Shown here piece after piece: positions 1 through 6,196 of a DNA stretch of 7,887 nt (its first letter is position 1; every line of letters begins with the position of its first letter). Made by a program: the position numbers and the translations under genes. The DNA lies in the NCBI GenBank assembly GCA_020438185.1, contig JAGQVC010000064.1, positions 1-7,887 of the forward strand. Reading direction: 5' to 3'. The notes beneath the pieces were generated by a model. It did no database searches and had not been told where the DNA came from. It worked only from the letters and a program-made list of their open reading frames with translations. The DNA is from Bacteroidota bacterium (GTDB lineage Bacteria > Bacteroidota > Bacteroidia > M30B66).

Positions 1-212
1 AGAACCAGTGCCGAAAGCGCCAGGCACCTCGCAATTAAAATGAGTAATTTTCTGATTCGCGATCTGGACTGGGTTTCCTTCCTGAGTTCGCGCAGAAATC
101 TTACGTTGGTAAAATAAACAATCTTGAATCGCCTGAAATGAAATAGGTGAATCAGGATTGGAATAATAAGGCTGAAGAGTGCCCACAAAAACTGTGGATT
201 TGCGAATTTCAT
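1..212 (-). CDS. BatA-domain (aerotolerance regulator N-terminal) membrane protein, 5' part only
   Basis: Reading leftward from the ATG at 212-210, an open frame gives 70 codons before the window edge. The protein begins MKFANPQFLWALFSLIIPIL, has one hydrophobic helix at about residues 6-24, a basic stretch (HFRRFKIVYFTNVRFLREL) and the start of a second hydrophobic helix at about 55-70. This order (N-terminal helix, a conserved 'RR.K...F.NV.FL' segment, then a basic linker and second helix) is characteristic of the BatA/aerotolerance-regulator N-terminal double-helix domain, common in Bacteroidota. Family members are inner-membrane proteins, often with a von Willebrand-like or large periplasmic domain after these helices; that part lies outside the window, so the exact subtype cannot be told. 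An in-frame stop (TGA, seven codons upstream) fixes ATG 212 as the only ATG start. A promoter-like element lies just upstream. Confidence 0.8.
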   Translation of the reverse strand, partial: MKFANPQFLWALFSLIIPILIHLFHFRRFKIVYFTNVRFLRELRKETQSRSRIRKLLILIARCLALSALV

Positions 213-231
213 GCAGGCCCAAAGATAATGT

Positions 232-263
232 CAAAACTAAATGTACTCATTGCCATTGCCAAC
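232..263 (-). promoter_or_regulatory. Putative Bacteroidota-type promoter for the BatA-domain gene
   Basis: On the minus strand GTTG (263-260) is followed after 20 nt by TAGTTTTG (239-232). The second element fits the Bacteroidota -7 consensus TAnnTTTG exactly and the first matches three of four bases of the -33 TTTG, at a fitting distance. Transcription would start about 15 nt ahead of the ATG at 212. Seen by eye only. Confidence 0.45.
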
Positions 264-281
264 ATATATCAACACATATAT
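249..281. repeat. Two short direct repeats in the divergent intergenic region
   Basis: The hexamer ATTGCC is repeated in tandem at 249-254 and 255-260. It is followed at once by the octamer ACATATAT, present at 262-269 and again at 274-281, so 12 bp apart. Both lie between the divergent BatA-domain and Nudix genes and overlap the putative -33 element of the former. They could form a regulator site, but the copies are short and AT-rich, so chance is a real alternative. Confidence 0.4.
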
Positions 282-317
282 TAAGGGAGATAAATGGGTT
301 TAAGGGGAACTAACGAG

Positions 318-325
318 TAAATTTG
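318..325 (+). promoter_or_regulatory. Putative -7 box upstream of the Nudix gene
   Basis: TAAATTTG matches the Bacteroidota -7 consensus TAnnTTTG exactly. No good TTTG -33 element is visible at the usual distance. The box ends only 8 nt before the ATG at 334, so the transcript would have almost no leader. Confidence 0.4.
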
Positions 326-333
326 CAGGATTC

Positions 334-942
334 ATGTTCAGCAAAGAAAATTTACTCAGGCTTTTTTCATTTCCCCTGCCGGGGGAAGAAGCCCAGTGGA
401 AGCTGGCTCCTGTTGGTCGCAGAAGTGCTCTGGGAGCAGTAGAGGAATTCAGAAGGGCAGCGGTGCTGGTTCCTTTGGTTAAAAAAACTTCAGAAATGTT
501 CGTCGTATTAACCCTGCGCGCTCAGTACGATGGCATTCATAGTGCTCAGGTTAGCTTTCCCGGGGGCAAATTCGAACCCCATGAATCAAACCCAGTTGAT
601 GTGGCCCTGCGCGAGGCAAATGAAGAAACCGGAATTCCAGTTAATCTTGTCAGCATTATTGGCCGTTTGAGTCCCCTTCATATTCCGGTTAGCAAAATGC
701 AGGTTTTTCCAGTGGTTGGCTGGATAGAAGATGAGTTTGACTTTAAACCTGACCCTCGGGAAGTGCAGCGTATTATAGAATACCCTGTGAAACACCTTCT
801 AAACTTAGAAATCAGTTTTTCAGAAAACATATATCCAAGGGCAGGTGTCGAAATACCGTATTTCGAAATAGATGGTGAAAAGGTTTGGGGTGCAACCGCT
901 ATGATGTTGTCAGAACTTATTGAAGTGCTTAAAGAGTCGTAA
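334..942 (+). CDS. Nudix hydrolase, CoA pyrophosphatase-like
   Basis: A 202-residue cytoplasmic Nudix protein. Residues 59-78 (LTLRA...HSAQVSFPGG) match the signature that marks the CoA-diphosphatase branch (NUDT7/NUDT8/NudL group) and run straight into the Nudix box, residues 78-101 (G...E...REANEETGI), whose REANEE carries the metal-binding glutamates. Members split CoA or its derivatives into 4'-phosphopantetheine and 3',5'-ADP; the substrate here is inferred from the motif, and another nucleoside diphosphate derivative is possible. The spacer between the first box glutamate (E84) and RE is 8 residues rather than the classical 7, as I recall for the E. coli NudL branch too. Length is usual for the family. 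The gene stands alone: divergent from the BatA-domain gene and convergent with a small membrane protein whose stop codon lies next to its own. ATG 334 is kept because the next Met (residue 55) would remove the first strand of the domain. Confidence 0.87.
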   Translation: MFSKENLLRLFSFPLPGEEAQWKLAPVGRRSALGAVEEFRRAAVLVPLVKKTSEMFVVLTLRAQYDGIHSAQVSFPGGKFEPHESNPVDVALREANEETGIPVNLVSIIGRLSPLHIPVSKMQVFPVVGWIEDEFDFKPDPREVQRIIEYPVKHLLNLEISFSENIYPRAGVEIPYFEIDGEKVWGATAMMLSELIEVLKES

Positions 943-958
943 CCTAATCGCTTAGGTT
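941..958. terminator. Small hairpin at the convergent gene junction, possible two-way terminator
   Basis: AACCTAA (941-947) and TTAGGTT (952-958) form a perfect 7-bp stem with a 4-nt TCGC loop. The hairpin begins in the Nudix stop codon and covers the last codons of the minus-strand gene. It is GC-poor and has only a weak T run after it on either strand, so termination is possible but not assured. Confidence 0.35.
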
Positions 959-1144
959 TCTCAGCGCAAATTTTATAATAATCAGCAGAATGATTCCGCC
1001 GCCAATTAGGTAGGCTACCCACATTGTATTGCCAAATTGTTTTCGGTTCACCTTTCTGTCTTTCCTGTATGTGTAAAACATTACAGCTACAAAAGCAACC
1101 ATAAACAGGCCCGCAAAAATCCAGTGATACGGAGTTATATCCAT
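944..1144 (-). CDS. Small two-helix membrane protein, function unknown
   Basis: A 66-residue protein with hydrophobic helices at about residues 8-24 and 42-57 joined by a strongly basic loop (YRKDRKVNRKQ, 26-36). By the positive-inside rule the loop should be cytoplasmic and both ends periplasmic. There is no signal-peptide cleavage site, cysteine or enzymatic motif. Similar short membrane proteins of unknown role occur in Bacteroidota genomes, but I do not recognise a named family. The hydrophobic pattern and the fit between two genes without overlap favour a real gene over a chance frame; a competing frame at 678-1022 would overlap the Nudix gene and looks like a shadow. The start at 1144 lies just downstream of the terminator of the neighbouring minus-strand gene, so it probably needs its own promoter; only a 7-of-8 match to the -7 box (TATATTTA, 1153-1146) is seen, improbably close to the ATG. 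Confidence 0.68.
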   Translation of the reverse strand: MDITPYHWIFAGLFMVAFVAVMFYTYRKDRKVNRKQFGNTMWVAYLIGGGIILLIIIKFALRNLSD

Positions 1145-1154
1145 TTAAATATAT

Positions 1155-1179
1155 AAAAAAGGCCGGAAAAACCGGCCTT
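1155..1179 (-). terminator. Intrinsic terminator after the small T9SS protein gene
   Basis: AAGGCCGG (1159-1166) pairs perfectly with CCGGCCTT (1172-1179) around a 5-nt loop. Read on the minus strand the GC-rich stem is followed by a run of T (1160-1155). It lies 19 bp beyond the stop codon of the gene at 1198-1905 and before the start of the 66-residue membrane protein, so it should separate the two transcripts. Confidence 0.85.
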
Positions 1180-1197
1180 AAGAAAATCGTAAATTGC

Positions 1198-1905
1198 TTA
1201 TCGTTTTACTGTGAATCTTCCGGGTTTTGTTAATTTTCCTCCGGAACGAGCCATATAGAAATAAACACCTGGTTTGAGTGTAGAAGTGTTGAATACAACA
1301 GATCCATTTATTGTCTCAGGCTGAACCTGTCCTACTTTAACTCCAAGCATATTATAAATTTCAATCATTCTGTCTGAACCCTTCAGGTTTTCAAACGCTA
1401 TATTGATTCTGTAATCAGCTGGATTAGGAAATGCATTTAATGCAGGTTCTGAAGAAACAGAATTAACTGTAGCCGGCGTGGCATCAAAAACAGCTGTAAA
1501 ATCAACTGCATCTGTAGAGTCAGAGGAAGAATAGAAGGTGAATTTAACAGAAGAAACCCCAACTACACTATTTGGTCTGAGATAACCATGAAATAACTCA
1601 ACTACTTCATTTGGGGCAAGTTCAATATAAGTTGGAGAAACCGTTACTCCCGGGAAATAACATTCTTCCCAGCAAAAAAAGGTTTCGTGACCACTAACCA
1701 GATTAACTACTTCACTTTTAACATATGCCCTTCTGGTTTGATCAGAAATGTTTCTGAGGTAGGCATGGGCTTCAAGATCATCTTCAACTGCCCCGAAAAC
1801 ATTGCCGTGAACATTTTCAAGCTGAAAGCTTTGCGCATTTGATAAGCCCGCGAAAAGCAGAATTGCGATGATGGAATTAACTATTTTCAGGTACTTATTT
1901 ACCAT
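1198..1905 (-). CDS. Small T9SS-exported protein with C-terminal type A sorting domain and a CxxxC pair
   Basis: A 235-residue secreted protein. Residues 1-24 form a signal peptide (basic start, hydrophobic core, LSNA then Gln 25). Residues 25 to about 145 are a beta-rich domain with the odd segment FFCWEECYFPG (76-86), which holds the only two cysteines of the protein (C78, C82). From about residue 155 a T9SS type A sorting domain follows: PNP at 160-162, a Gly-Val-Tyr strand near the end, and the terminal GRFTVKR. The family rule is that such proteins cross the outer membrane through T9SS and are released or anchored at the surface after the sorting domain is removed. The central domain is not one I can name; it looks like an Ig-type beta sandwich, with the cysteines possibly forming a small disulfide loop. 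The gene is divergent from the large T9SS protein at 2037-3917 and is followed by its own terminator. Confidence 0.83.
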   Translation of the reverse strand: MVNKYLKIVNSIIAILLFAGLSNAQSFQLENVHGNVFGAVEDDLEAHAYLRNISDQTRRAYVKSEVVNLVSGHETFFCWEECYFPGVTVSPTYIELAPNEVVELFHGYLRPNSVVGVSSVKFTFYSSSDSTDAVDFTAVFDATPATVNSVSSEPALNAFPNPADYRINIAFENLKGSDRMIEIYNMLGVKVGQVQPETINGSVVFNTSTLKPGVYFYMARSGGKLTKPGRFTVKR

Positions 1906-1946
1906 GGAAATGGAATGTTAGGTGGTTTATTTTCTTTAAATCAGTA

Positions 1947-1954
1947 CAAATATA
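1947..1954 (-). promoter_or_regulatory. Putative -7 box for the 1198-1905 gene
   Basis: On the minus strand TATATTTG matches the Bacteroidota -7 consensus TAnnTTTG exactly, about 40 nt before the ATG at 1905. No convincing TTTG -33 element is seen at the right distance. Confidence 0.42.
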
Positions 1955-1960
1955 AAAAAG

Positions 1961-1994
1961 TTTGCATTTGACATGGAAAAACATTTTACATTAG
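1961..1994 (+). promoter_or_regulatory. Possible promoter for the large T9SS protein gene
   Basis: TTTG occurs at 1961-1964 and 1967-1970, upstream of TACATTAG (1987-1994), a 7-of-8 match to TAnnTTTG. The spacings are 22 and 16 nt. A perfect TTGACA (1968-1973) is also present but lacks a matching -10 at 17 nt. From 1998 to the ATG at 2037 the leader has no G at all and no Shine-Dalgarno sequence, as expected for an unstructured Bacteroidota leader. Confidence 0.35.
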
Positions 1995-2036
1995 CAGTTC
2001 AAATATCAAATTCAATTCAATCATCACACAACCACA

Positions 2037-3917
2037 ATGAAAAATTCATTTACTAAACTTTTCAGCTTGTTGTTCTTGGGTGCTGTCGGTTCAGCATCAG
2101 CCCAAACCCTCTTCTCAGAAGACTTCAACTCAACAAGCGGCACCGCCATTCCGGCGACCTGGACACAGACTACAGGAGCAACAGACGGAGGATTTAAGTC
2201 TGGTACAAACTCAGGTCTTTCAAGCTCAACATGGACTATTCCTGCTGCCAACGGAAGGGTTGTTGCGACCAATGATGACGGCTGCAATTGCGATAAATCC
2301 AATGAGTTGCTTTCTACTCCGGCAATTGATATGTCTGGTGTATCTAATGCCTACCTTTCTTTCAAGGCATTTTTCTACGCAGGTTCTTACAACGGAGCTA
2401 CTGAAAGCGCTAAAGTAAGAGTGTCAACAGATGCCGGAACTACCTGGACAGATGTAATGTCACTTCAGGGTGCTGCCGGCTGGCAAAGCATTACCACAGA
2501 CATTTCAAGCTATGCCGGTAATGCTGATGTTCGCATTGGATTCTATTACAATGACGGAAGCGGTTGGACATACGGACTTGGTTTGGACGACGTATCTGTA
2601 TTCGTGCCTTCAGATCTTGATGTGTCTCTTACTTCAAACAATATGGTTGAGTATGCTGTAATGGGTAATGTTCCTGTAACAGGAACTTTTTACAATTCAG
2701 GTGTTCAAACTATAACTTCTTTAAGCGTTTCTTACTCTGTTGATGGAGGTACGCCTGTAACCGGTATGTTAAACGGAATCAGCGTTGCTCCTTTAACTTC
2801 ATATGATTTTACTCATCCAACCGCATGGAATGCAACTGCTCCGGGTACATACTCTGTAGCGCTTTCTATTTCAATGCCTAATGGATCAGCTGACAGTTCA
2901 CCTAACGACAATAGCGCATCTGCAACAGTTAATATCGCTACTCAATCTGTTACCGCACTTCCACTGGTTGAAGAATTCTCTTCTAACACTTGTCCTCCAT
3001 GTGCATCTTTTAACGCTACATTTATTCCACTTCTCGAAACAAACCATACAAACCTTCCTGACGGATTGGTTGCCGCTGTAAAATATCAGATGGACTGGCC
3101 ATCACCAGGTACAGACAAAAGCTACAATCCTGACGGTGAAACACGTCGTGCATTCTATGGTGTAACAGGAATTCCTGATGCTTACATTGACGGTTACGGA
3201 ATGGGTGGAACTCAGGCTGACCTTGATAATGCAGCTGATAGAATTGCTGTAATCGACATTCAGGTTAACGCTGTTTATTATGGAAATACAATCACTGCAG
3301 AAGTAACTGCAACTCCATATGCAAACTTCCCTGCCGGATTACGTTTGTTCATTGCTCTTACCGAAGACCATTACAATGATAGCGGTACAAATGGTGAAAC
3401 AGATTTCCACTACGTAATGCGTAAAATGATGTCAACAGGAAATGGTATTACTCTGCCTGCTATGACACCAGGAAATAGTGTTACAGAATCACGTTCATTT
3501 GATGCTACTTTTGGAAGTGTTGCTCAAGGTAATTACAACCTTTGGGGTTCTAACTTCGATGGAGTAACTATCGTAGCCTGGGTTCAGAATACAACAACAG
3601 GTCAGGTTTTCCAGGCTGCAATCGACGAGTCAGTTGTTCTATCAACTGCTACTCCGGAAGAACTTTATGTTAAATTATTCCCTAACCCGGTAGCTGATAA
3701 TCTGTTCGTACGTGCAGATCTTCAGGGTTCTGAAGGGCTTCAGGTGAATATCTTCAATTCACTTGGTCAGAAAGTAGCAAGCCAGGCTTTTGCTTCCGGA
3801 GCTACAGGATACCAGAACTTCAATGTATCAACAGAAGGTTTGAGCAATGGCGTTTACATGGTTCAAATGATTTCCGGCAATAAAATGTCAACAAGAAGCG
3901 TTATCGTAAATCGTTAA
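2037..3917 (+). CDS. Multidomain T9SS-exported Omp28/thioredoxin-like protein with CPPC motif
   Basis: A 626-residue secreted protein in five parts. Residues 1-22 are a signal peptide (GSASA then Gln 23). Residues 24 to about 190 form a beta-sandwich of the choice-of-anchor-J / cleaved-adhesin (MAM-like) type, beginning LFSEDFN, with STPAIDMS (93-100) and ending GLGLDDVSVF (180-189). Residues about 192-302 look like an Ig-like CARDB-type domain. Residues about 306-535 match Omp28-related proteins: a thioredoxin-like fold with EEFSSNTCPPC (312-322; C319, C322) and a likely cis-proline loop GIPDAYIDG (378-386). Residues about 540-626 are a T9SS type A sorting domain with PNP at 549-551 and the end SVIVNR. 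The only other cysteines are C83 and C85 (CNC) in the first domain. The protein should pass the outer membrane by T9SS and act outside the cell or on its surface, perhaps as a thiol-disulfide exchanger; a purely structural thioredoxin fold is the alternative. Its codon choice looks more biased toward pyrimidine-ending codons (CTT, TCT, GCT, GTT) than its neighbours, hinting at high expression. Confidence 0.86.
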   Translation: MKNSFTKLFSLLFLGAVGSASAQTLFSEDFNSTSGTAIPATWTQTTGATDGGFKSGTNSGLSSSTWTIPAANGRVVATNDDGCNCDKSNELLSTPAIDMSGVSNAYLSFKAFFYAGSYNGATESAKVRVSTDAGTTWTDVMSLQGAAGWQSITTDISSYAGNADVRIGFYYNDGSGWTYGLGLDDVSVFVPSDLDVSLTSNNMVEYAVMGNVPVTGTFYNSGVQTITSLSVSYSVDGGTPVTGMLNGISVAPLTSYDFTHPTAWNATAPGTYSVALSISMPNGSADSSPNDNSASATVNIATQSVTALPLVEEFSSNTCPPCASFNATFIPLLETNHTNLPDGLVAAVKYQMDWPSPGTDKSYNPDGETRRAFYGVTGIPDAYIDGYGMGGTQADLDNAADRIAVIDIQVNAVYYGNTITAEVTATPYANFPAGLRLFIALTEDHYNDSGTNGETDFHYVMRKMMSTGNGITLPAMTPGNSVTESRSFDATFGSVAQGNYNLWGSNFDGVTIVAWVQNTTTGQVFQAAIDESVVLSTATPEELYVKLFPNPVADNLFVRADLQGSEGLQVNIFNSLGQKVASQAFASGATGYQNFNVSTEGLSNGVYMVQMISGNKMSTRSVIVNR

Positions 3918-3936
3918 TTTTTCCGGATTCAACCAC

Positions 3937-3973
3937 AACTCAAAAAACCGGGGAACTCCCGGTTTTTTGAGTT
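3937..3973 (+). terminator. Strong intrinsic terminator after the large T9SS protein
   Basis: A 16-bp perfect stem: AACTCAAAAAACCGGG (3937-3952) pairs with 3958-3973 around the 5-nt loop GAACT. The 3' arm contains six T after CCCGG, and the symmetric A run could let it act in both directions. It lies 19 nt after the stop codon and 16 nt before the ATG at 3990. Confidence 0.88.
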
Positions 3974-3989
3974 TTACAGACATAATAAA

Positions 3990-4511
3990 ATGAAGAAAAT
4001 ATACTCTCTACTTTTACTCCTGTTACCGGCTTTTGCCTTTTCTCAGATTCTGGACAACAAAAGGCCTCTTCCTGCAGTTGACCTTAAATCAATTGATGGT
4101 ACATCTGTTAATTCGTCCACTTTTGATAACGGGGATGCTCCAATTGTCATTTCATTTTGGGCAACATGGTGCAAGCCATGTGTTACTGAGCTAACCAATA
4201 TTTCGGAAGTGTATGACGAATGGCAAAAAGAAACCGGCGTTAAATTGATTGCAATTAGCATTGACGATGCAAGGAATCAAACCAAGGTTGCGCCCTTTGT
4301 AAACGGTAAAGGTTGGGATTATGAGGTTTATCTGGATATGAATGCAGACCTGAAGCGGGCATTAAATGTTAATCTTGTTCCACACACATTTCTTTTAGAT
4401 AAGGACAATCAGATTGTTTGGCAGCATAACAGCTACGCTGAAGGAGATGAGGAGCATTTATACGAATTAATTAAAAAGCTTGTTGCCGGACAGGAAGTTT
4501 CTGAAGAATGA
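3990..4511 (+). CDS. TlpA-like periplasmic thioredoxin (thiol-disulfide oxidoreductase)
   Basis: A 173-residue exported thioredoxin-fold protein. Residues 1-18 are a signal peptide (KK, leucine run, PAFAFS then Gln 19). The motif SFWATWCKPC (55-64) holds the redox pair C61/C64, the only cysteines in the protein; LIAISID (86-92) is the central strand, and LVPHTFLLD (129-137) gives the cis-proline P131. This is the TlpA/ResA-like AhpC-TSA/redoxin arrangement, and the length fits a single-domain member. Such proteins usually reduce disulfides in the periplasm, for cytochrome maturation or for particular partners. No cytochrome-biogenesis gene is near; instead its stop overlaps the start of the outer-membrane barrel gene (ATGA, 4508-4511), which suggests translational coupling and that its partner is an envelope protein of this operon. 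The partner is inference. No promoter is evident between the upstream terminator and this start. Confidence 0.9.
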   Translation: MKKIYSLLLLLLPAFAFSQILDNKRPLPAVDLKSIDGTSVNSSTFDNGDAPIVISFWATWCKPCVTELTNISEVYDEWQKETGVKLIAISIDDARNQTKVAPFVNGKGWDYEVYLDMNADLKRALNVNLVPHTFLLDKDNQIVWQHNSYAEGDEEHLYELIKKLVAGQEVSEE

Positions 4512-6157
4512 AAAATACAGCTACCTGTGCTTTCAGGCTGTTTCTGCTTTTCTGTCTTGGTTTTCTATCTTTCGACACGTTTGCGCAACAAGCAAACGAC
4601 GCAGGCGAATTGCATGGCAATTTTCAGCTGGATGCACAATATTACAACAGAGATTCTTTGATTGGGGCCCCGGTTGTTCCAGAAAAAGTACTCACCAATG
4701 GATTTATGAATCTCTGGTATACCAGAGGAGAATTTTCAGCGGGGCTCAGGTATGAAAGTTACCTGAACGTAATGCAGGGATTTGACCCGCGCTACAAAGG
4801 AACCGGAATCCCTTTTCGATTCGCAAGCTATAAAAACGACCAGCTCGAAGCTACAGTAGGAAATTTCTACGAACAGTTTGGAGGAGGACTTATTTTAAGA
4901 GCATACGAAGAAAGAGGTTTAGGTTATGACAATGCTTTCGAAGGAGTAAGAGTCAGATATCAACCTGTAAAGGGAGTTTACCTGAAAGGACTAATTGCAC
5001 GTCAAAGAACCTTTTTCACGTTAAGTCCCGGAATTGTTCGGGGCTTTGATGGAGAAATTAACTTCAATGAGCTAATTTCAAGTCAGAAAGAGAAGAAAAC
5101 AACGGTAATTATCGGTGGTGGAATGGTTAGCCGCTACCAATCGGACCAGGATCCGATTTATAATTTACCGGAAAATGTAGGTGCCTTTGATGCTCGAATG
5201 AACATTATTAGAGGCAAATTCAATTTTCTGGCAGAATATGGATACAAGTACAATGATCCAAACGCCACAAACGGGTTAATCTATAAAGAAGGTCAGGCTC
5301 TTTCTGTCACATCAACATACTCAACCAAGGGCTTTGGTCTGCTTCTAGCCGCAAAGCGGCTGGATAATTTTGATTTTCGCTCTGACAGAACAGCTGCAGG
5401 AATTGGAGCCAATATTAATTTCCTGCCGGCTATGACCAGACAACACACGTACAATCTTCCGGCAACCATTTACCCATATGCAACGCAGCCCAATGGGGAG
5501 ATGGGCTTTCAGGCCGAGCTTACATACAGAATTAAAAAAGGTTCTAAGCTGGGTGGTAAATATGGTACTGAAATTACCGTCAATTTTTCCGGAACAAACG
5601 GCATTATAAAACGTTCTGTAACTAACGATACACTTGGATATTTTTCGCCATTCTTCATGGCTTCCAGAGATATGTTCTTCAGAGACTTTCATGTTGAAAT
5701 CCATAAGAAGTTCAATGCTAAACTCAAAATGAATCTCATGTATCTGAACTGGGTTTACAACAAAGACGTTGTGCAGGGGCTGACCGGATTTGGTACAATC
5801 TACGCAAACATGGGCGTTGTTGATATTTCATATAAACTGGCGAAACGCCATACGATTCGTCTCGAAACACAGTGTTTAATCACTGAACAGGACTTGGGTA
5901 GCTGGGCAATGGGATTATTGGAATATACCTATTCACCCAATTGGTTTGTTGCGGTTCTGGATCAGTATAATTACGGAAATCCAAATTCAACTTTGAGAAT
6001 TCACTATGTAACCGGAAACGCCGGATATAACTATAAGGGCAACAGAATTATGGTTCAATATGGTCGTCAGCGTGCCGGAATATTCTGTGTTGGAGGTGTG
6101 TGCAGAAATGTGCCGGCAAGTAATGGCTTTTCAATCTCCATTCTAAGTTCCTTCTAA
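4508..6157 (+). CDS. Outer-membrane beta-barrel protein, DUF6029-like
   Basis: A 549-residue outer-membrane protein. Residues 1-26 are a signal peptide (hydrophobic core, FDTFA then Gln 27). The rest is a run of alternating amphipathic strands rich in Tyr, Phe, Gly and Arg, ending in Phe 549, as expected for a Bam-inserted barrel. The segment VGNFYEQFGGGLILRAYEER (about residues 117-136) is what I recall as typical of the Bacteroidota DUF6029 family, whose function is unknown; a search was not possible, so the family name is from memory. Mature cysteines are C456 and the close pair C527/C532 (CVGGVC) in the last strands, a likely disulfide. The start overlaps the stop of the TlpA-like gene by 4 nt. 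Its place between a periplasmic thioredoxin and an Omp28-type lipoprotein suggests that they act on it or with it. It might be a pore for a substrate or a structural barrel; the sequence does not decide. Confidence 0.75.
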   Translation: MKNTATCAFRLFLLFCLGFLSFDTFAQQANDAGELHGNFQLDAQYYNRDSLIGAPVVPEKVLTNGFMNLWYTRGEFSAGLRYESYLNVMQGFDPRYKGTGIPFRFASYKNDQLEATVGNFYEQFGGGLILRAYEERGLGYDNAFEGVRVRYQPVKGVYLKGLIARQRTFFTLSPGIVRGFDGEINFNELISSQKEKKTTVIIGGGMVSRYQSDQDPIYNLPENVGAFDARMNIIRGKFNFLAEYGYKYNDPNATNGLIYKEGQALSVTSTYSTKGFGLLLAAKRLDNFDFRSDRTAAGIGANINFLPAMTRQHTYNLPATIYPYATQPNGEMGFQAELTYRIKKGSKLGGKYGTEITVNFSGTNGIIKRSVTNDTLGYFSPFFMASRDMFFRDFHVEIHKKFNAKLKMNLMYLNWVYNKDVVQGLTGFGTIYANMGVVDISYKLAKRHTIRLETQCLITEQDLGSWAMGLLEYTYSPNWFVAVLDQYNYGNPNSTLRIHYVTGNAGYNYKGNRIMVQYGRQRAGIFCVGGVCRNVPASNGFSISILSSF

Positions 6158-6170
6158 TTGAAATTTCTTT

Positions 6171-6180
6171 TATAATTTTA
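6171..6180 (+). promoter_or_regulatory. AT-rich promoter-like element before the Omp28 lipoprotein gene
   Basis: The 39-nt gap between the barrel gene and the lipoprotein gene contains TATAATTTTA, which holds a TATAAT and a 7-of-8 match to TAnnTTTG (TAATTTTA, 6173-6180). No matching upstream element is seen, so an internal promoter is only possible; read-through from upstream may suffice. Confidence 0.22.
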
Positions 6181-6196
6181 TAGTAAACTTAATCAT

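Noticed and set aside
78..101. Nudix box of the hydrolase with an 8-residue rather than 7-residue spacer (amino-acid numbering within the 334-942 product)
   Set aside because: As I recall, the E. coli CoA-type Nudix protein has the same spacing, so this is a branch feature, not a defect.
678..1022. Minus-strand 114-codon open frame over the Nudix gene end
   Set aside because: It is antisense to the conserved half of the Nudix protein, has no recognisable features, and clashes with the more plausible 66-residue membrane protein.
1968..1973. Perfect TTGACA as a classical sigma70 -35 box
   Set aside because: No -10 TATAAT-like element lies 16-18 nt downstream, and Bacteroidota primary promoters use different elements.
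4480..4755. Plus-strand 91-codon frame across the TlpA-like/barrel junction
   Set aside because: It is out of frame with both real genes; its hydrophobic start is an echo of the barrel signal-peptide codons.
5347..5361. Perfect AGCCGC/GCGGCT hairpin with a 3-nt loop inside the barrel gene
   Set aside because: It lies in the middle of a well-supported reading frame (LLLAAKRLD), has no T run after it, and is likely chance.
5345..5704. Minus-strand 119-codon open frame inside the barrel gene
   Set aside because: It is antisense to a convincing barrel coding region and shows no domain, signal peptide or membrane segment.
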